Source of the DNA: Rotaria macrura
Taxonomy: Eukaryota > Rotifera > Eurotatoria > Philodinida > Philodinidae
Length of the DNA: 64,000 bases
Direction of reading: 5' to 3'
NCBI GenBank assembly: GCA_900239685.1
Contig: OENT01000126.1
Location: forward strand, 124,001-188,000
Below, piece after piece: positions 17,346-30,182 of the stretch (the stretch's first letter is position 1; the number at the start of each line of letters is the position of its first letter). The translations under genes were made by a program, and so were the position numbers. Under the pieces are notes generated by a model. It was not told the origin of the DNA. It did no database searches and saw only the letters and a list, made by a program, of their open reading frames with translations.

Positions 17346-17712
17346 CTTTCACAAAAAAAAAGAAGAAAAAATAAACGATGATCGTATGTTAAGTACTAGT
17401 CAAGTTGAACATATGTATAGAGACAAGCTAAGAGCAATACGATTACATTGATGTACAAAATAATAATGTCACTAAGAATGAATAGTGTTTATAACCTTGA
17501 ACCTATGATAGTTAGTCTTACGTAAGTTTATAGAAATTCTCTTAGTGTTAAATATCTTTTTAAATCATTCAGATATTGTCTAAATAAAAGATAAAAAATT
17601 GTTTCTAATCAACTTTCGATAAACTGATCAATAGAATTAAAATAAAAATCTCTCTTAGCCTATTCATTTGATTAGACATTATTATACGTTCACTTCAAAA
17701 TCAAATATTATT

Positions 17713-18893
17713 ATGGCAACATCAGAAACGACAATAGATAATTCAATCTTGGACAAGGAATTAATTAAATCACGACAAGAAAAGAATCGTTATGTTAATT
17801 CATTTAATCCTGAATTTAAACAACCGAGATTTGCAGACGTAATTTATTGGAAGGCGACTTGTCGAAATAATACAAATTTACCAAGGAATATTGACGACTT
17901 AGATAAAGAATTACCAATCATAAAACATGCACCCAATGAAATATTAAAAACTTCGCCTGGTCTACGTTTTATATGGATCGGTCATGCAACTTGTCTCGTT
18001 CAAATGGATGATTTCATGCTTTTAACAGATCCTGTATTTAGTGATAACTGTGGTCCAACATCCACATTAGGACCCAAACGTTTTCGTCCTCCAGCACTAA
18101 CAGTAGATGATCTACCCGAGAACCTTGACGCTGTAGTTATATCTCATAATCATTACGATCATTTGGATTATCCAAGTGTTCAAAGTTTAAATCAACGTTA
18201 TGGAAAACGATTAAGATGGTTTTGTGGTCGAGATGGAGGGCAATGGTTTCACGATAATCAGATAGAAAACGTTACGGAACTTGATTGGTGGGAACAAGTG
18301 AAACATCCAGTATGAAAACTAATGTTACGTCTTTGCTTTTCTATAGATAATTTTTCTCAATTTAGAATAAAGAACATGTTCAAATAGCATTTTGTCCAGC
18401 TCAACATTGGTATAATTCAAATCAATATACATATATATATATATATATAGATTATACTTGTTTTCTTTATAGGTCACGTCGTGGCCCTTTTGATATGAAT
18501 AAATCTCTTTGGGGTGGATATGCCATATGGAATCAAAATTATAAATTTTATTTTGCTGGTGATACCGGTTACACTCATAATATATCAATATTTAAACAGA
18601 TAGGAATGAAATACGGTCCATTTGATTTAAGTGCTATACCTATAGGTGCATATGAACCTCGTTGGATGATGGAAGGACAACATGTGTCACCTGATGAAGC
18701 TGTACAAATTCATATTGATACTAAATCAAAAAAATCTATTGGTATACATTGGGCGACATGGGCGTTGGCTGATGAATATTATTTAGAGCCGAGAGAAAAA
18801 CTTCAAAAAGCGATCGAAAATAAAACATTAGATTCAAAATCATTTATTGTTGTAAAACATGGTGAAATAGTAGACTTACCCGAGAATAACTAA
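17713..18893 (+). CDS. NAPEPLD: N-acyl phosphatidylethanolamine phospholipase D
   Basis: Three exons: 17713-18309, 18366-18409, 18473-18893, giving 353 residues, against about 393 in human. The enzyme hydrolyses N-acyl-phosphatidylethanolamines to N-acylethanolamines (anandamide-type lipids) on membranes, using a metallo-beta-lactamase fold. Seen: WIGHATCLVQMD, LTDPVFS, the zinc motif SHNHYDHLD (residues about 144-152), ELDWWEQ, CPAQHW, FAGDTGYTHN, GPFDLSAIPIGAYEPRWMM, HVSPDEAVQIH, IGIHWATWALADEYYLEP and VKHGE. The first real ATG in frame is 17713; the open frame upstream has no ATG. The second intron contains an (AT)n tract. A polyadenylation-type AATAAA lies at 18976. All metal ligands of the family appear present. 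Confidence 0.95.
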
Positions 18894-21800
18894 TTCACCA
18901 TAGAGAATCTCTGGTTGTTTTTGATAATTGCCACTCATTTTAATATCTGGCATGCTTTTTACAATGATTGACTTAAATAAAGTGATGCAATTTTAATCGC
19001 AGAAAATACTTGAGTTTTAGCACAAAAATACAGAAGAGAAAAATGTGTGGTCGTATGGGTTGTTTTATATGAAAAGAAAAACTATGATTTCTCTTTCTCT
19101 CTCTCTCTCTGTCTTCTGATCGTCATCCTCTTTTTTTCTTCCTTACTCTTTTTTTTGGTGTGTGTGTTTGTGCACTGTTGTCTTATTCTAATACTACTTG
19201 TATAGGAACTGAAAAAAGGAAGTAAAGCGAGCATATGTATAAACTGACTGCAGAGGATGTCGATGTGCCCGCTAAAAGCAATAGCAAATTTAGATAAAAT
19301 ACGTAAAAAAAAAACTAAATTTATTTTTGTTAGTGTTAACGATAGAATATAATTTTTTCTCAGATTAAAAACGACGAATGCATGTAAAGAATTCGTAATG
19401 TTTTTGTTTCTTCTTCTATGATAATGAATATCGCTCATACAATGAACAATGATTTGTGAAGAAAAAAAACCTTTTGTTCATTTCTATTATCGATAATCCA
19501 ATAGGCAGACAAATAATGATTATCTTATCATGATCATCGGTTTCTATTGAGTAACTGGATTTATCTTATATATGACTAGTTAGTTTTATACTCACTAATC
19601 TTCTGATTACGTATCTTGTATCTGGTCAACAAAACATTGCTACTATCTACTATGCATCGGATGACTCATCAAGAATGAATCTTTGAATGTTTTGACAACA
19701 CTGTTTTTGCTTCTTGATCTTCTACCTGGTTGCCTTCTTTAGGTATGAACTATGATCCTTGCTATCAAAACACGATAAGACTTAGTTCTGTATGAGTTTG
19801 AAGAAAAACATTTTACAGTAAAATAGTTCTCATCTCAGAATCGATTAACTTTCTACATGGAAAAAAACTACTTCGATCAGATGCTTTCGACTAGCGAAGC
19901 AAAGTAATTAAAAAAAAACAAGAACATTTCTTAGTTCTGAAAACGTCCTTGCACACAATATTAATTGAATAGATACTAAATCAATTTCAGAGATATGTAT
20001 CTACTTAACTGTAGTCGAGTAATAACAAAGCTGAAACATCATTACTCGAGCTTGGACTTATTCTATGACAGAGAGAAGCAATTGAAATACAATTCTTACT
20101 AATTAAGTTTCACACGGTAGCTTTGTCTTTACGTTTGGTCGGCAATAGATTTCAAATAGATATTGATTGTGAGTATTTTGAGTATCACGGTGAAAATGAC
20201 GTGGGCAGTTTTCGTCGTTGAAATAGATTTTGATGAATATAAAACATAGCGATAAGAAATAGAAAACTTATAACCATTCAAAAACGTATGGTTATCTGTG
20301 TCCCACTTCTTTTCGAGTTGTGTAATATTTTTTGAAAGTGTCAAGGACCAGTTTGTCTGTTATCAAGAGTTCCCTACATTTTGTTAAATTTCACTTCTCT
20401 GCATTGTTGTACAACAACGATGCCTATCAAGTCGTAGCATATTTCTCTATGTTAGATGTTACCATGAATCAAAGACGCTCTCAAAATACTCAGCGTCTCA
20501 TTATTTTTGAAGCAGTCGATGTTAATTTTGTCGAATCTATATGCAACATAATGTTTCAAAGTAAGGCTCTTGTAAAAATAAAAAGATTATGAGTATTTTT
20601 TGTCTCCCCAGTTAGTTGATATCATCTGTAAACTATATATTCATCATAAATCTTGATAACGTCGAGTTAAGATGACAGATTATGCCAACTTACTATTTTT
20701 TCTTCTTCTTTACTTCTAATCTTTGATCATATTTACAGGTTGTTATAAAAAAGGGAATAAACGGACAGTGTCAAATTTGTGCTCATTAGAATGTTCGATA
20801 TAGTTATGCAATTTAATCTTTATATGAAATAAACGCAATCCTACGAGTCACTATTTTAGACACTCCAACTGAATCTACGCACGATAGAAACTGATCTTTT
20901 GAACGAAGTACATCGAGACTGTCAACTAAATTAGTACGCACGAGATATCTAAATACAATATTCCATGAAATTAGTGAACTAATATTGTATATCTCTCGAT
21001 GAGCAACAGATTGATTTATATGTGTGTCGAAAAATTTGGATATGTCGATTCTGAATTCTTAGTGCAATCGTTTTATTATTCTAATATACGACACAACTTA
21101 GCCGTAATCTCAATCAATGCGACGTTGTATTAGGCCATCTGTAAAAGTGTACCGTAGCTCTCCTCAATTCTTTCGTTTCTTGTCAAAAGCTAATAAGAAC
21201 ATATTTCGTAGAGAATAATTACGTACTGTTCATTTTATGGTCTTCATTTTATTATAATATTTGCTCTGGTTAGATCATTTATTTGACAATATGCATGTGA
21301 AAACGAATCATTTCAATATCAACAAACATTAAATCGAAGACTTCGTATTAATCATATTTTTATTTGGCATCGATTATTTTCATAATAAAACAATTTTTGA
21401 TTTCAAATTCTCAATACATACTGAAAAGGGAACCTTCTACAATAACTTTAATATATTCATGATTTCTTATTTTCAAAGTTCTACATGAAATTGAATGACT
21501 TGATTGTCTTCAGTAACATATACTAAGAACTCGAAAACTTTACATGAATTTCATATGAAAAAAATTTTTTCAGTTTTATTCTATGATATATTGAAATTTT
21601 TTTCTTTACTTAATACACCATACATACTAGTGATTGTACGTATAATGAATTAAGCAAGAAATACTCATGCAAATTGTTTCTATAATATGTACGAAAAAGA
21701 ATTCGAAGTAATCTAAATAAACATAAATAATCTAATAGAGTTAGAAGTAGAAACGTTGTCTTTCATTGTATTAAGTTGCTTTTATTTCTTGCCATGTCTT

Positions 21801-24799
21801 CATGAAGTAAAACCTTAACAATTCATTAGGTCATTAACATGAAACATGACGTCATTTTTTATTTGTAAGTTGATTTACTTGTCAAATGAAAATGAACAAT
21901 TTCTTTCATATTCAAGTTAAAAATATTTCTCCGTATTCTAATGTTGAGTTCGGATGAATGAGGAGAAGAAAACAAAATCGATGAAGATATTCGGTGTTAA
22001 TCATAAAGTATTCAGAGATGAAAGCGAAATTTTAATAATCTCGAGATAATATCTTTCAGAAAATATTGAATTCGCCAAGGTATTGAAATCATCTTGTCTG
22101 GATTTAATCTTGTAAGTTTCTCAGTTGTATTACGTCAGACAGAGTTGACATTTCTCTTGCGGATAGTAGACACGATTGGATATACTTCATTTTTTTTTAT
22201 ATCTCTTCGCATGGTTTTGTGTTGGAATAACATCTTCGGGATATTCAATGTATCTACCCTAAACCTATAAAATATGTCGTAGAGATCGTCTGTTTTCTCA
22301 ATCGTAATAAACGCCACTATTACAATTTAATACGCGACAAGAAAAGAAGTCATCATTCAAAACATAATCCAGTATAATTTGAAGAAAGTTTTAGTATGTT
22401 GGAAAAACATTGAGACCTTATGTCAATAAAAAATTACCAATATTTTTTGTTGGAGAAAAAAAGACCTAATCCAACGAAATGTCTCGATAAACCTTTGTAG
22501 TTTTCAATAGAATGAATTCATCGTTTCTCTATAGTCTGATGTTCACTCTAATACTATCTTCCGTAGTTAAACTGATCTGATCTTGTTCTTTATTTGATTC
22601 TCATTTTTATGAAACTATCTATTTTCTATTTCTTTTATCGATTCAATAAAACAGTCTACTAACACAAACTGTGAAACATACTCGATTATCATTGGATGTA
22701 CCGACACAACATTCAAAAATGATAGTAATCTACTCACGAATTTATGAACTATTCTCTAGATTGAACGAGTAGGACTTGTTGAGTGCTTTTACTAACATGA
22801 ACATATTATGTAATGCATAGAACGTATGCAATCAAAAGAAAATTGTTCATAGACAATCATCATGCTCTCATTTTTTTTTCTTCTTCTTTTCGACACACCA
22901 GACAATAACATTTGCAAATAGGACTCGTTGTAACTTATGTCTATAATAGAGTAACATGTTTAAAGAAGGAATCATAGTCATTTTTCCTATTGTTTTTCTA
23001 TATGACACACATTAAATTACACACCCGACACTAATATGTATAAAGTACAAGTGAGAAAAGAAGAGTGAAGTGAGAGATGGATCGTTTTTGGATCGATATA
23101 CATAACTCCATGAAAGATGCTATAAAAACAATGCGGCTCACGATGCATGTCTATATAGTTATATATATGAAAAAATCAATAGAAGACAAGAGTTCGACGA
23201 AGAGAGATGTAAGACATTGTCTGTGACACAACAAAAAATTCTAAATAAACTTAAATCGTTATTTATATTAAATTAATTTTTTACTGAAAAATTTTGAATT
23301 CTACAAATGAAACTGTTGTGTCATCCACACATTTAAATACAAGAAGACAAAACAATGATCAATTGTTTGTTTGTTTGTTTGTTAGTGACTCTCTTCACCT
23401 GATCGAATTGATTATTTGTTATTGTCATTTGTCTTTCTCTGGAGAGACAACATTTTATTCATAACAATAGGAAGAAAATACATTCGAATAGGTGTAAACA
23501 CACTTTCGATCGGAAAATATGCAGCAATTAGACGTCGTTAGCCATTTTCCTTCTCTCTACATATATTTGAATGTGAGGAAAGCAATTTTGTCTCACTCGC
23601 AACTTACGCCACATCTATTACATCAAAGACGTAATAAGGATTAGTCTATGTGAATAAGAGGGGAAAGTGCTCACCCATTTATAGACTTAAATATGAGGAC
23701 CATTTTTTACCACCATTACTCTATCGACTCTCTTAACCGAAATAAGCCGACCGATAATTTTCTATTATATTCGTGTTCATTTTGTTCATTCGTATAAAAC
23801 GAACTTGACTTTGCCGAATCGTTTGAAATAAAAATCTATTATTTTGTTGTCGGCTGACAGACGATACACAAAACAAAAAGGCGTGTGGATTGTTATGTGT
23901 AGAAACGAAACAAGAGGGATCAAATCAGAGCGATCAGTCTAATGAAATACTATCAAACAAGACAAAAAAAAAAGCCGATTTATTTTAGTAATCATATTAT
24001 GAACTAGAAAACGAGATTTATTTATCAAGATCAATATATTTTAATACGGGTATTTCTCTTCGAGAATAATTTACGCATCATACCTCTATATCTTCCATGT
24101 CAGTATTGACATATCAATGAAGTACAAGTTCAATTTCAAGATCCATCTCGCAAAGCTGATTGGTCTTAGAGGAGGAATGAGTATTTCACTGTTTCCAACA
24201 ATGTATGCACAATGATAATACTAGTATTTCGAAAAGGAAATAAGACAATCTTCAGAAGTCAAGTAAATGGTTTCTTACATTTGATACAACCTTGTACGTA
24301 TAATGAGTAAAAATTCGAATTCATTCATTTATTTTTGTAAAACAATAGCATCAACTTTCATGCATGGGAAGTTCTCAAATTCTATTGTACATCGAAGAAA
24401 TTTTCACTGTTCCATTACTCATTTTACATTACTCTTATGAAAAACCGTTACCTACTATCATTGACAAGTATCATTTGTTTTCTATCAATACGATATCGAC
24501 TAGTTGAGTAAAATAAATTTAAAAAGTCATGTTTCATATTTTAGCCAATAGTGATATTTCGCGACATTTTTTAAATTGCAGGTCATTGGTCATTGAATAG
24601 AAATAGAAAGAAAAGGTAGAATCTGTATATGTTTATATTTTTCTCGCTCTCTCTCTTCATATATATATATATATATATATATATCGTTAGAAATCAATAT
24701 TGATCTAAAGAATCATATTTTATTCTCTCAAACTAACATTCTCTTCGATAGATTCATATCGTGGTGACATTCTCTACATTGGAAAAAAATAATATAAAA
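18894..24799. other. About 6 kb without recognisable genes
   Basis: AT-rich sequence with no frame that resembles a known protein. It contains a CT-rich microsatellite near 19090-19110, a TTTG repeat near 23364-23383 and an (AT)n tract at 24659-24684. The small open frames (for example 20332-20592 on plus) show no conserved content or splice context. It likely holds the regulatory region of the forkhead gene and perhaps the missing Pellino first exon. Confidence 0.45.
24659..24684. repeat. (AT)n microsatellite
   Basis: An uninterrupted AT dinucleotide run about 115 bp upstream of the forkhead start codon. Similar AT tracts lie at about 9992-10011, 16149-16169, 18430-18450, 26716-26738 and 28766-28792. 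Confidence 0.9.
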
Positions 24800-26027
24800 A
24801 TGAATGATGATTATTATATTTCTCATGGTCCTTTACATGAACACAATCGTATGATATCAGAGATACAACATAGTCCATCAAACTATTTATCTTATTCAAC
24901 ACCAGAATTTCATGCAGAAAAAACAATCAAAAAAGCTAATGGGAAATCAAAGTACCAGCAGCCGCAGTCGCAGCAGCAGCAGCAACAACAACAACGAGTG
25001 AAAATTAATTTATCAAAAACAAAAACACAAATTACAGAAAGAGAAGCAAAAGAAGCGATTATGAATGGTTTAGTTACTGAAACACATGACATTGATATAA
25101 CTAAGTTATCAGGTAGAGAAAAAGACTGGTGTATATATTTTTCTATTTTGATCTACGTTTATACAATATCATTAGGTACGTCAACACTCTCTCAACAAGG
25201 TCGACGATTCGGTGCTGATGTTAAACCACCATGTGAGGAGATAAATGATTTAGTGAAGGTCGTGGTTTTTATTTGTATTTTTTTTTTCTAATTTAGATTC
25301 GTACATTGCTCTTATAACATTAGCTATTGAAAGTTCTAAAGATGGTAAAATGACTCTGAATGGTAAAAACGTTGAAGAGATTGTCTTTCGATTTGATTGA
25401 AATAAAAAAAGAGGCTTGTTTTTCTTTTCATTAGAAATCTATAAATTTATTCAAGATCGCTATCCATTTTATAATGAACAAACGGCACAACGTTGGCAAA
25501 ATTCCATTCGACATAATCTATCATTAAATGATTGTTTTGTGAAAGTTCCGCGAACATCTTCTGATAATTGTTCACCAACAGGAAATAAAAGTAAAGGAAA
25601 CTATTGGACATTACATGATAATGCAAAGAATATGTTCGGAAACGGTACAAGTTTTTTACGTCGATCGACTCGTTTCAAGACACGTTCAAAATCATCGCCT
25701 ACAAAACCAATACTTGCATCAAGCTCAACAAATAGTAGTTCAGGTGAAGGTGAAACTTCATCGTCATTTGATTATGACAATATACAATCCACAACTTCGA
25801 ATATATATTCACAACATTATCATCAAGATTATTCATTTGCATCAACATCATCTTGGATTACTCCTCCAACATCGCAACCACCACCTCTGTCAACACAACC
25901 TGTTCATGATGTTTTCAGTATGGCATCATCGTCTATACCATTCCCATGTTATACAAATCAATTATCATCATTTTATGGTACGCAAACTAGTTCAAATGGT
26001 TACTATAATTCAAATAGTCATCGATAA
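24800..26027 (+). CDS. Forkhead box (FOX) transcription factor
   Basis: Four exons: 24800-25112, 25176-25232, 25297-25362, 25435-26027, giving 342 residues. Nuclear winged-helix DNA-binding protein. The fork-head domain is split by two short introns. Correct splicing restores the canonical [17 protein letters not shown], then [45 protein letters not shown] and [10 protein letters not shown]. The loop before GNYW ([14 protein letters not shown]) is longer than in most FOX proteins. An N-terminal Q-rich run (residues about 53-65) and a Ser/Thr/Pro-rich C-terminus look like transactivation segments. The open frame extends 5' of 24800 without an ATG, so 24800 is the chosen start. The class cannot be assigned safely by eye: FoxC/E/L1-like features are mixed. 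Confidence 0.93.
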
Positions 26028-27195
26028 TAAGAAATATGAGCTCGGTTTTCTTCATACTTCTATTTTTGTTTGCTCTCCATTAACAGATGTTTATTATACT
26101 TTTTGTTTTTCTACATTGGCTTACTCTGCAATTGAAGATATAAGTACGATTTTTTTTCTATTAGGATGATAATGTCATATGTTATTCTCGACAAAGAAAA
26201 TTTTTTCCCCATATCAATATGTGGACACGTACATAGTTAACACAAGAGTAGTTGCAATAGCAAAGCTAAGGCTCTATCATTTTTTTCCTACACTTCTTAA
26301 CACTAAATGATAATAATACGTACGGACGGATCTTTTTTTCTTGCTTTCTCTTCTCTTTCTTAGATCGTATCCTTTCTAGTACTAATGCGTTTTTTCGATC
26401 TTATCCAACAAATGCAGAGTATAAATCGAGAAAATGTTAGTATCGTTAAGCTACACGTTGCCAGCACAATCGCCATCGTACTGCCACGTAAATATTTTTA
26501 GATTCTTTCTGTTCCTATATAATAACTATCGCTTGTATAATACCGAGCAGAAAAGAGAAAAAAGGCAAAAATATAGCTCGATCAAGAAAAATGGTATCGT
26601 ACAACTAACAATCTAGCCATCAATGGTTCCTCTATTGATGACAAGTAAACATAGAGAGAAACGCAAAAGAGGCTAAATCTATCTGTTATCCCTATACTCA
26701 TATGCATCCAAATATACATATATATATATATATATATGTACGTAACTAATAAACCGCAATTTTTCCTCTTCATCGTCAGTGCTTGCCACTACCGCCTACA
26801 TACGCCAATAGCGGTATGAAGAGGCGTCCGCAGAAGAAAAAGAGTACTTCTATATACCACATCTTCAGAGAGTTTGCTGTTGTTGTTGTTCTTATTATCT
26901 GCAGTGTCGGCATCAGGAGCCGCGCGTCTTTTTTTTCTCTTCTAAGTTCTGTATATGTATTGGACACAATCGTTCCCGTATATGCAGTTGAATAATATCT
27001 TTCTTCTTTTTTTTATCCTATCATTAGTATTCAGATATCTTTACTGGAAAATATTTAATTTGAACTTAGTTTTTATAGTATCATACATTTATTTATTACT
27101 TTAAGATCTGTTGGAGGTGTAATTATCTAGATTCATCGTCGAATCACTCGTTGAATTTTTCATTTAAATATCTTTGAAAGCCACACCGGTCCAAA
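26028..27195. other. Intergenic region between forkhead and tropomyosin genes
   Basis: Contains the forkhead 3' UTR and the tropomyosin promoter/5' UTR. There is an (AT)n tract near 26716. A relatively GC-rich patch at about 26783-26930 shows small open frames on both strands but no recognisable protein. Confidence 0.4.
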
Positions 27196-30182
27196 ATGTC
27201 CTCAAACGCAAACACAACAGCTACGATGGATTCCATCAAGAAGAAGATGCAAGCCATGAAACTTGAAAAAGAAAATGCTGTCGATCGTGCCGAACAAGCT
27301 GAACAACGTCAAAAGGATTTTGAAGAAAAACTTAAAGCAGTATGTTTATTATTTTTGAATTATTAGTTGACATTCATCAAATTTTCGTTTATCAATGTAA
27401 AGTTATTCTTTTCCATATGTTTTATATTAGTCAGAAGAAGAAAGTAATGGTTTACAAAAGAAAATCCAACAGATCGAATCTGAACTCGATGCTGCTCAAG
27501 AACAATTGACTGAAGCTAATGCTAAACTTGAAGCCAAAGAGAAAGCTGCTACTGATGTAAGTCTCATTTATTTATTTTGTTTTGCGTTTCTTTTTTCTTT
27601 TTACGTTCGTCTCATGATATCTATCATCAACTCTACAAGCATATACAATGTCTTGCATTATCTATCCTTCTTTCTTTCTTTCTCTCTGTCTCTCGTTTTC
27701 CTCTTTTTCTTTTCTGATCATTAATACAGTCGCTGTCGAGAATAGTATTCTTGTTCGGTATATTTTTTCTTACTCAGAAAGAATATGCGCATATCTATTC
27801 ATACATACATCTATCTATTTATATATCCAAGAAAGAACACCAATACACATAGAAGAACGAAGATTTTTCCAAAAAAATAATATAATCATGACACAAGATA
27901 ATCTAAGTATACTCTTGGCTAAAGGCCAAATAAATGCAATCGAATTTTATAATTTATTTAAAAATCGTCATCCACAAACACCATCCCCCTTACATCCAAC
28001 AACAACAACAACATCAATAGCAACAGGAGTAGCAACAACAATAAAAACAAATAAAAATAAAACCAATCGTTCATCAACATCAAAATCACGTTTCTATGCC
28101 TATCAACAGCCCACACAACGATCCAATTATGTTATATCAAATATTTTACATAATGAACGTATAAAACAAATCCGTCAGAAATTTTATGATAATGAACGTT
28201 TACGTGATTATCGTTTGAATGATAATGATGATGACGCATTTCAATTATCATCCAATGATAATGAAATGAATTGTTCTATTTCTTCTTCGTCATCATCATC
28301 ATCTTCATCATCATCATCATCATTGTCATCATCAAACTCTTGTACATCAGTAAAAAGTTCTTCTCGTCGTCCAGTAAAACCCGGTTGTGAAATATATCAA
28401 GTATCACCATACTCATCTCAAATAACATTCAATTTAAAAATTTCCATAATGCAAACTGAAGTGACAGATATTATTAATGTATTGAAAGAGGTAAAGATTT
28501 GCAAAAATAAGTAAACATCGAGTACATTCGATATAATCAATCGTAGCGTTCATGTGTGTATGATGTTTCTGTATGTGGATCATGGATTAGACTATCTTGT
28601 TAATATGTATATAAATAGTACAGAATGACTCTGAAAATCATCATCAATAAGAAGCACACAGGTAACTTTCTTATCGATATAAAATATTCACCTGTATAAG
28701 AAACAAAAACGATAAATTAGATTCTTTTTCTTGCATCATGCAATCATTTTCTATCTTAAACAATCATATATATATATATATATATATATATTATGTGTGT
28801 GATAAAACTTAACATTTTAGGCTGAAGCTGAATTAGCCGGCCTTCAACGTCGTTTACAATTAATTGAGGAAGATCTTGAACGTGCCGAAGAACGTCTCAC
28901 ACAAACAACACAAAAACTCGACGAAGCTTCACATGCAGCCGATGAAAGTGAACGGTAACAAAAAACGTTTTTCAATTCTAGCATTGTCTTTTCTTTTTTT
29001 ATTCGAAATATTTAGTGGTCGCAAAGGTCTTGAACAACGTACATATCAAGATGATGAACGTATTGCTACACTTGAACAACAATTGGCTGAAGCACAACTT
29101 ATTGCTGAAGATTCCGATCGAAAATACGATGAGGTATTTCCATGATTTTCTTTTGAAAAAAGAATTTTACTGTTGAGTTTAGGTTGCACGTCGCATTGCA
29201 ATCATGGAAGTCGATTTGGAACGTGCAGAAGATCGTGCAGAAGCTGCCGAAGCGTAAGATAGATTCATATTTATTGGATTGCATATGCACGATAAACCTC
29301 TATTTGACTTTGAATGTACAGGTATTTCTTGCATGATTATTTTAGTTTAGCTAGTGGCCTAAACTAAATTTAAGATCATATTTAATTATTTAAAATGTTT
29401 GCATGATATTGATGTAATACTTTCATTTCGATGATGAATGAAGTTATTTAGATAAATAAATTTTTTCGTATTCTTATTAGAAAAATTCTTGAACTCGAAG
29501 AAGAACTTAAAGTTGTCGGTAACAATATGAAATCACTTGAAGTCTCCGAACAAGAAGTATGATAATTTATTGAAAAGAAAATTCTTATGCTGATTTGTAT
29601 ATTTCTAGGCCATGCAACGTGAAGAAAGTTATGAAGAACAAATCCGTGATTTATCTTCACGTCTCAAAGATGTAAGCCTCTTTTAATTGAATTTCAAAGA
29701 TATACATATACATATATACTAACCATAAATCATAGGCTGAACAACGTGCTGATTTAGCTGAACGTACAATGGCCAAATTGCAAAAGGAAGTCGATCGTCT
29801 CGAAGGTAATGATTTGTACAGGCAATGGACTACCTCTTTTTCATGAATGATTTACATATGAATATCAAACATATTAATACTATGCACGTGTATGACGTTT
29901 TCAGATAGTATGTGATTGTAAATTACATATATATTTATATATATACTACAACCTAATTGTAGCAACTAATATTTCAGACCTCATTCATCATGCTTACCGC
30001 TATATGATTAGCCTCCTCTAAACAAAGTTCCCATAATATAATGAATTAAATATTTGAAAAATAAAATAAACATGCTTTTATTTTTTCATAATTTTTTAGA
30101 CGAATTACTTGCCGAAAAGGAGAAGTACAAGAGTGTAAGCGAAGAACTCGACATGACATTGAACGAATTGTCGGGCTATTAA
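27196..30182 (+). CDS. TPM: Tropomyosin, long isoform
   Basis: Nine exons: 27196-27339, 27431-27556, 28821-28954, 29016-29133, 29183-29253, 29481-29556, 29609-29671, 29736-29805, 30100-30182. They give 294 residues. Actin-filament coiled coil that regulates myosin access in muscle and non-muscle cells. Seen: [18 protein letters not shown], heptad repeats throughout, [60 protein letters not shown], and the C-terminal LNELSGY. A start at the in-frame ATG 27226 would give exactly 284 residues, the standard tropomyosin length. The upstream ATG at 27196 has a good CAAAATG context and would add ten residues, so the real start is open. The second intron (27557-28820) holds an alternative first exon. 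Confidence 0.97.
27888..28490 (+). CDS. TPM: Alternative first coding exon of tropomyosin
   Basis: An open exon of 201 codons starting at ATG 27888 and ending in GAG|GTAAAG in phase 0. This is the phase needed to splice to tropomyosin exon 28821-28954, giving a predicted protein of about 405 residues. The head is low complexity: Thr- and Lys/Asn-rich runs, the basic segment [20 protein letters not shown], a serine run, then a short helical segment ([14 protein letters not shown]) that leads into the coiled coil. If not spliced, it ends four codons later at a stop. Short tropomyosin isoforms from internal promoters are known in animals, but they normally carry a short first exon. A separate single-exon gene is the alternative. 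Confidence 0.6.

Noticed and set aside
18421..18472. Apparent in-frame read-through across the NAPE-PLD (AT)n tract
   Set aside because: Splicing from GT at 18410 to AG at 18472 restores the family sequence HWSRRGPFD; the read-through peptide is intronic.
20332..20592. 86-codon plus-strand open frame in the large gap
   Set aside because: No ATG at its start, no recognisable motif and no splice context; length is unremarkable for this sequence.
24910..25092. Minus-strand frame with a poly-Cys run
   Set aside because: Antisense reading of the CAG/CAA glutamine repeat in the forkhead gene.
25615..26169. 184-codon plus-strand open frame
   Set aside because: Out-of-frame shadow of the forkhead C-terminal exon.
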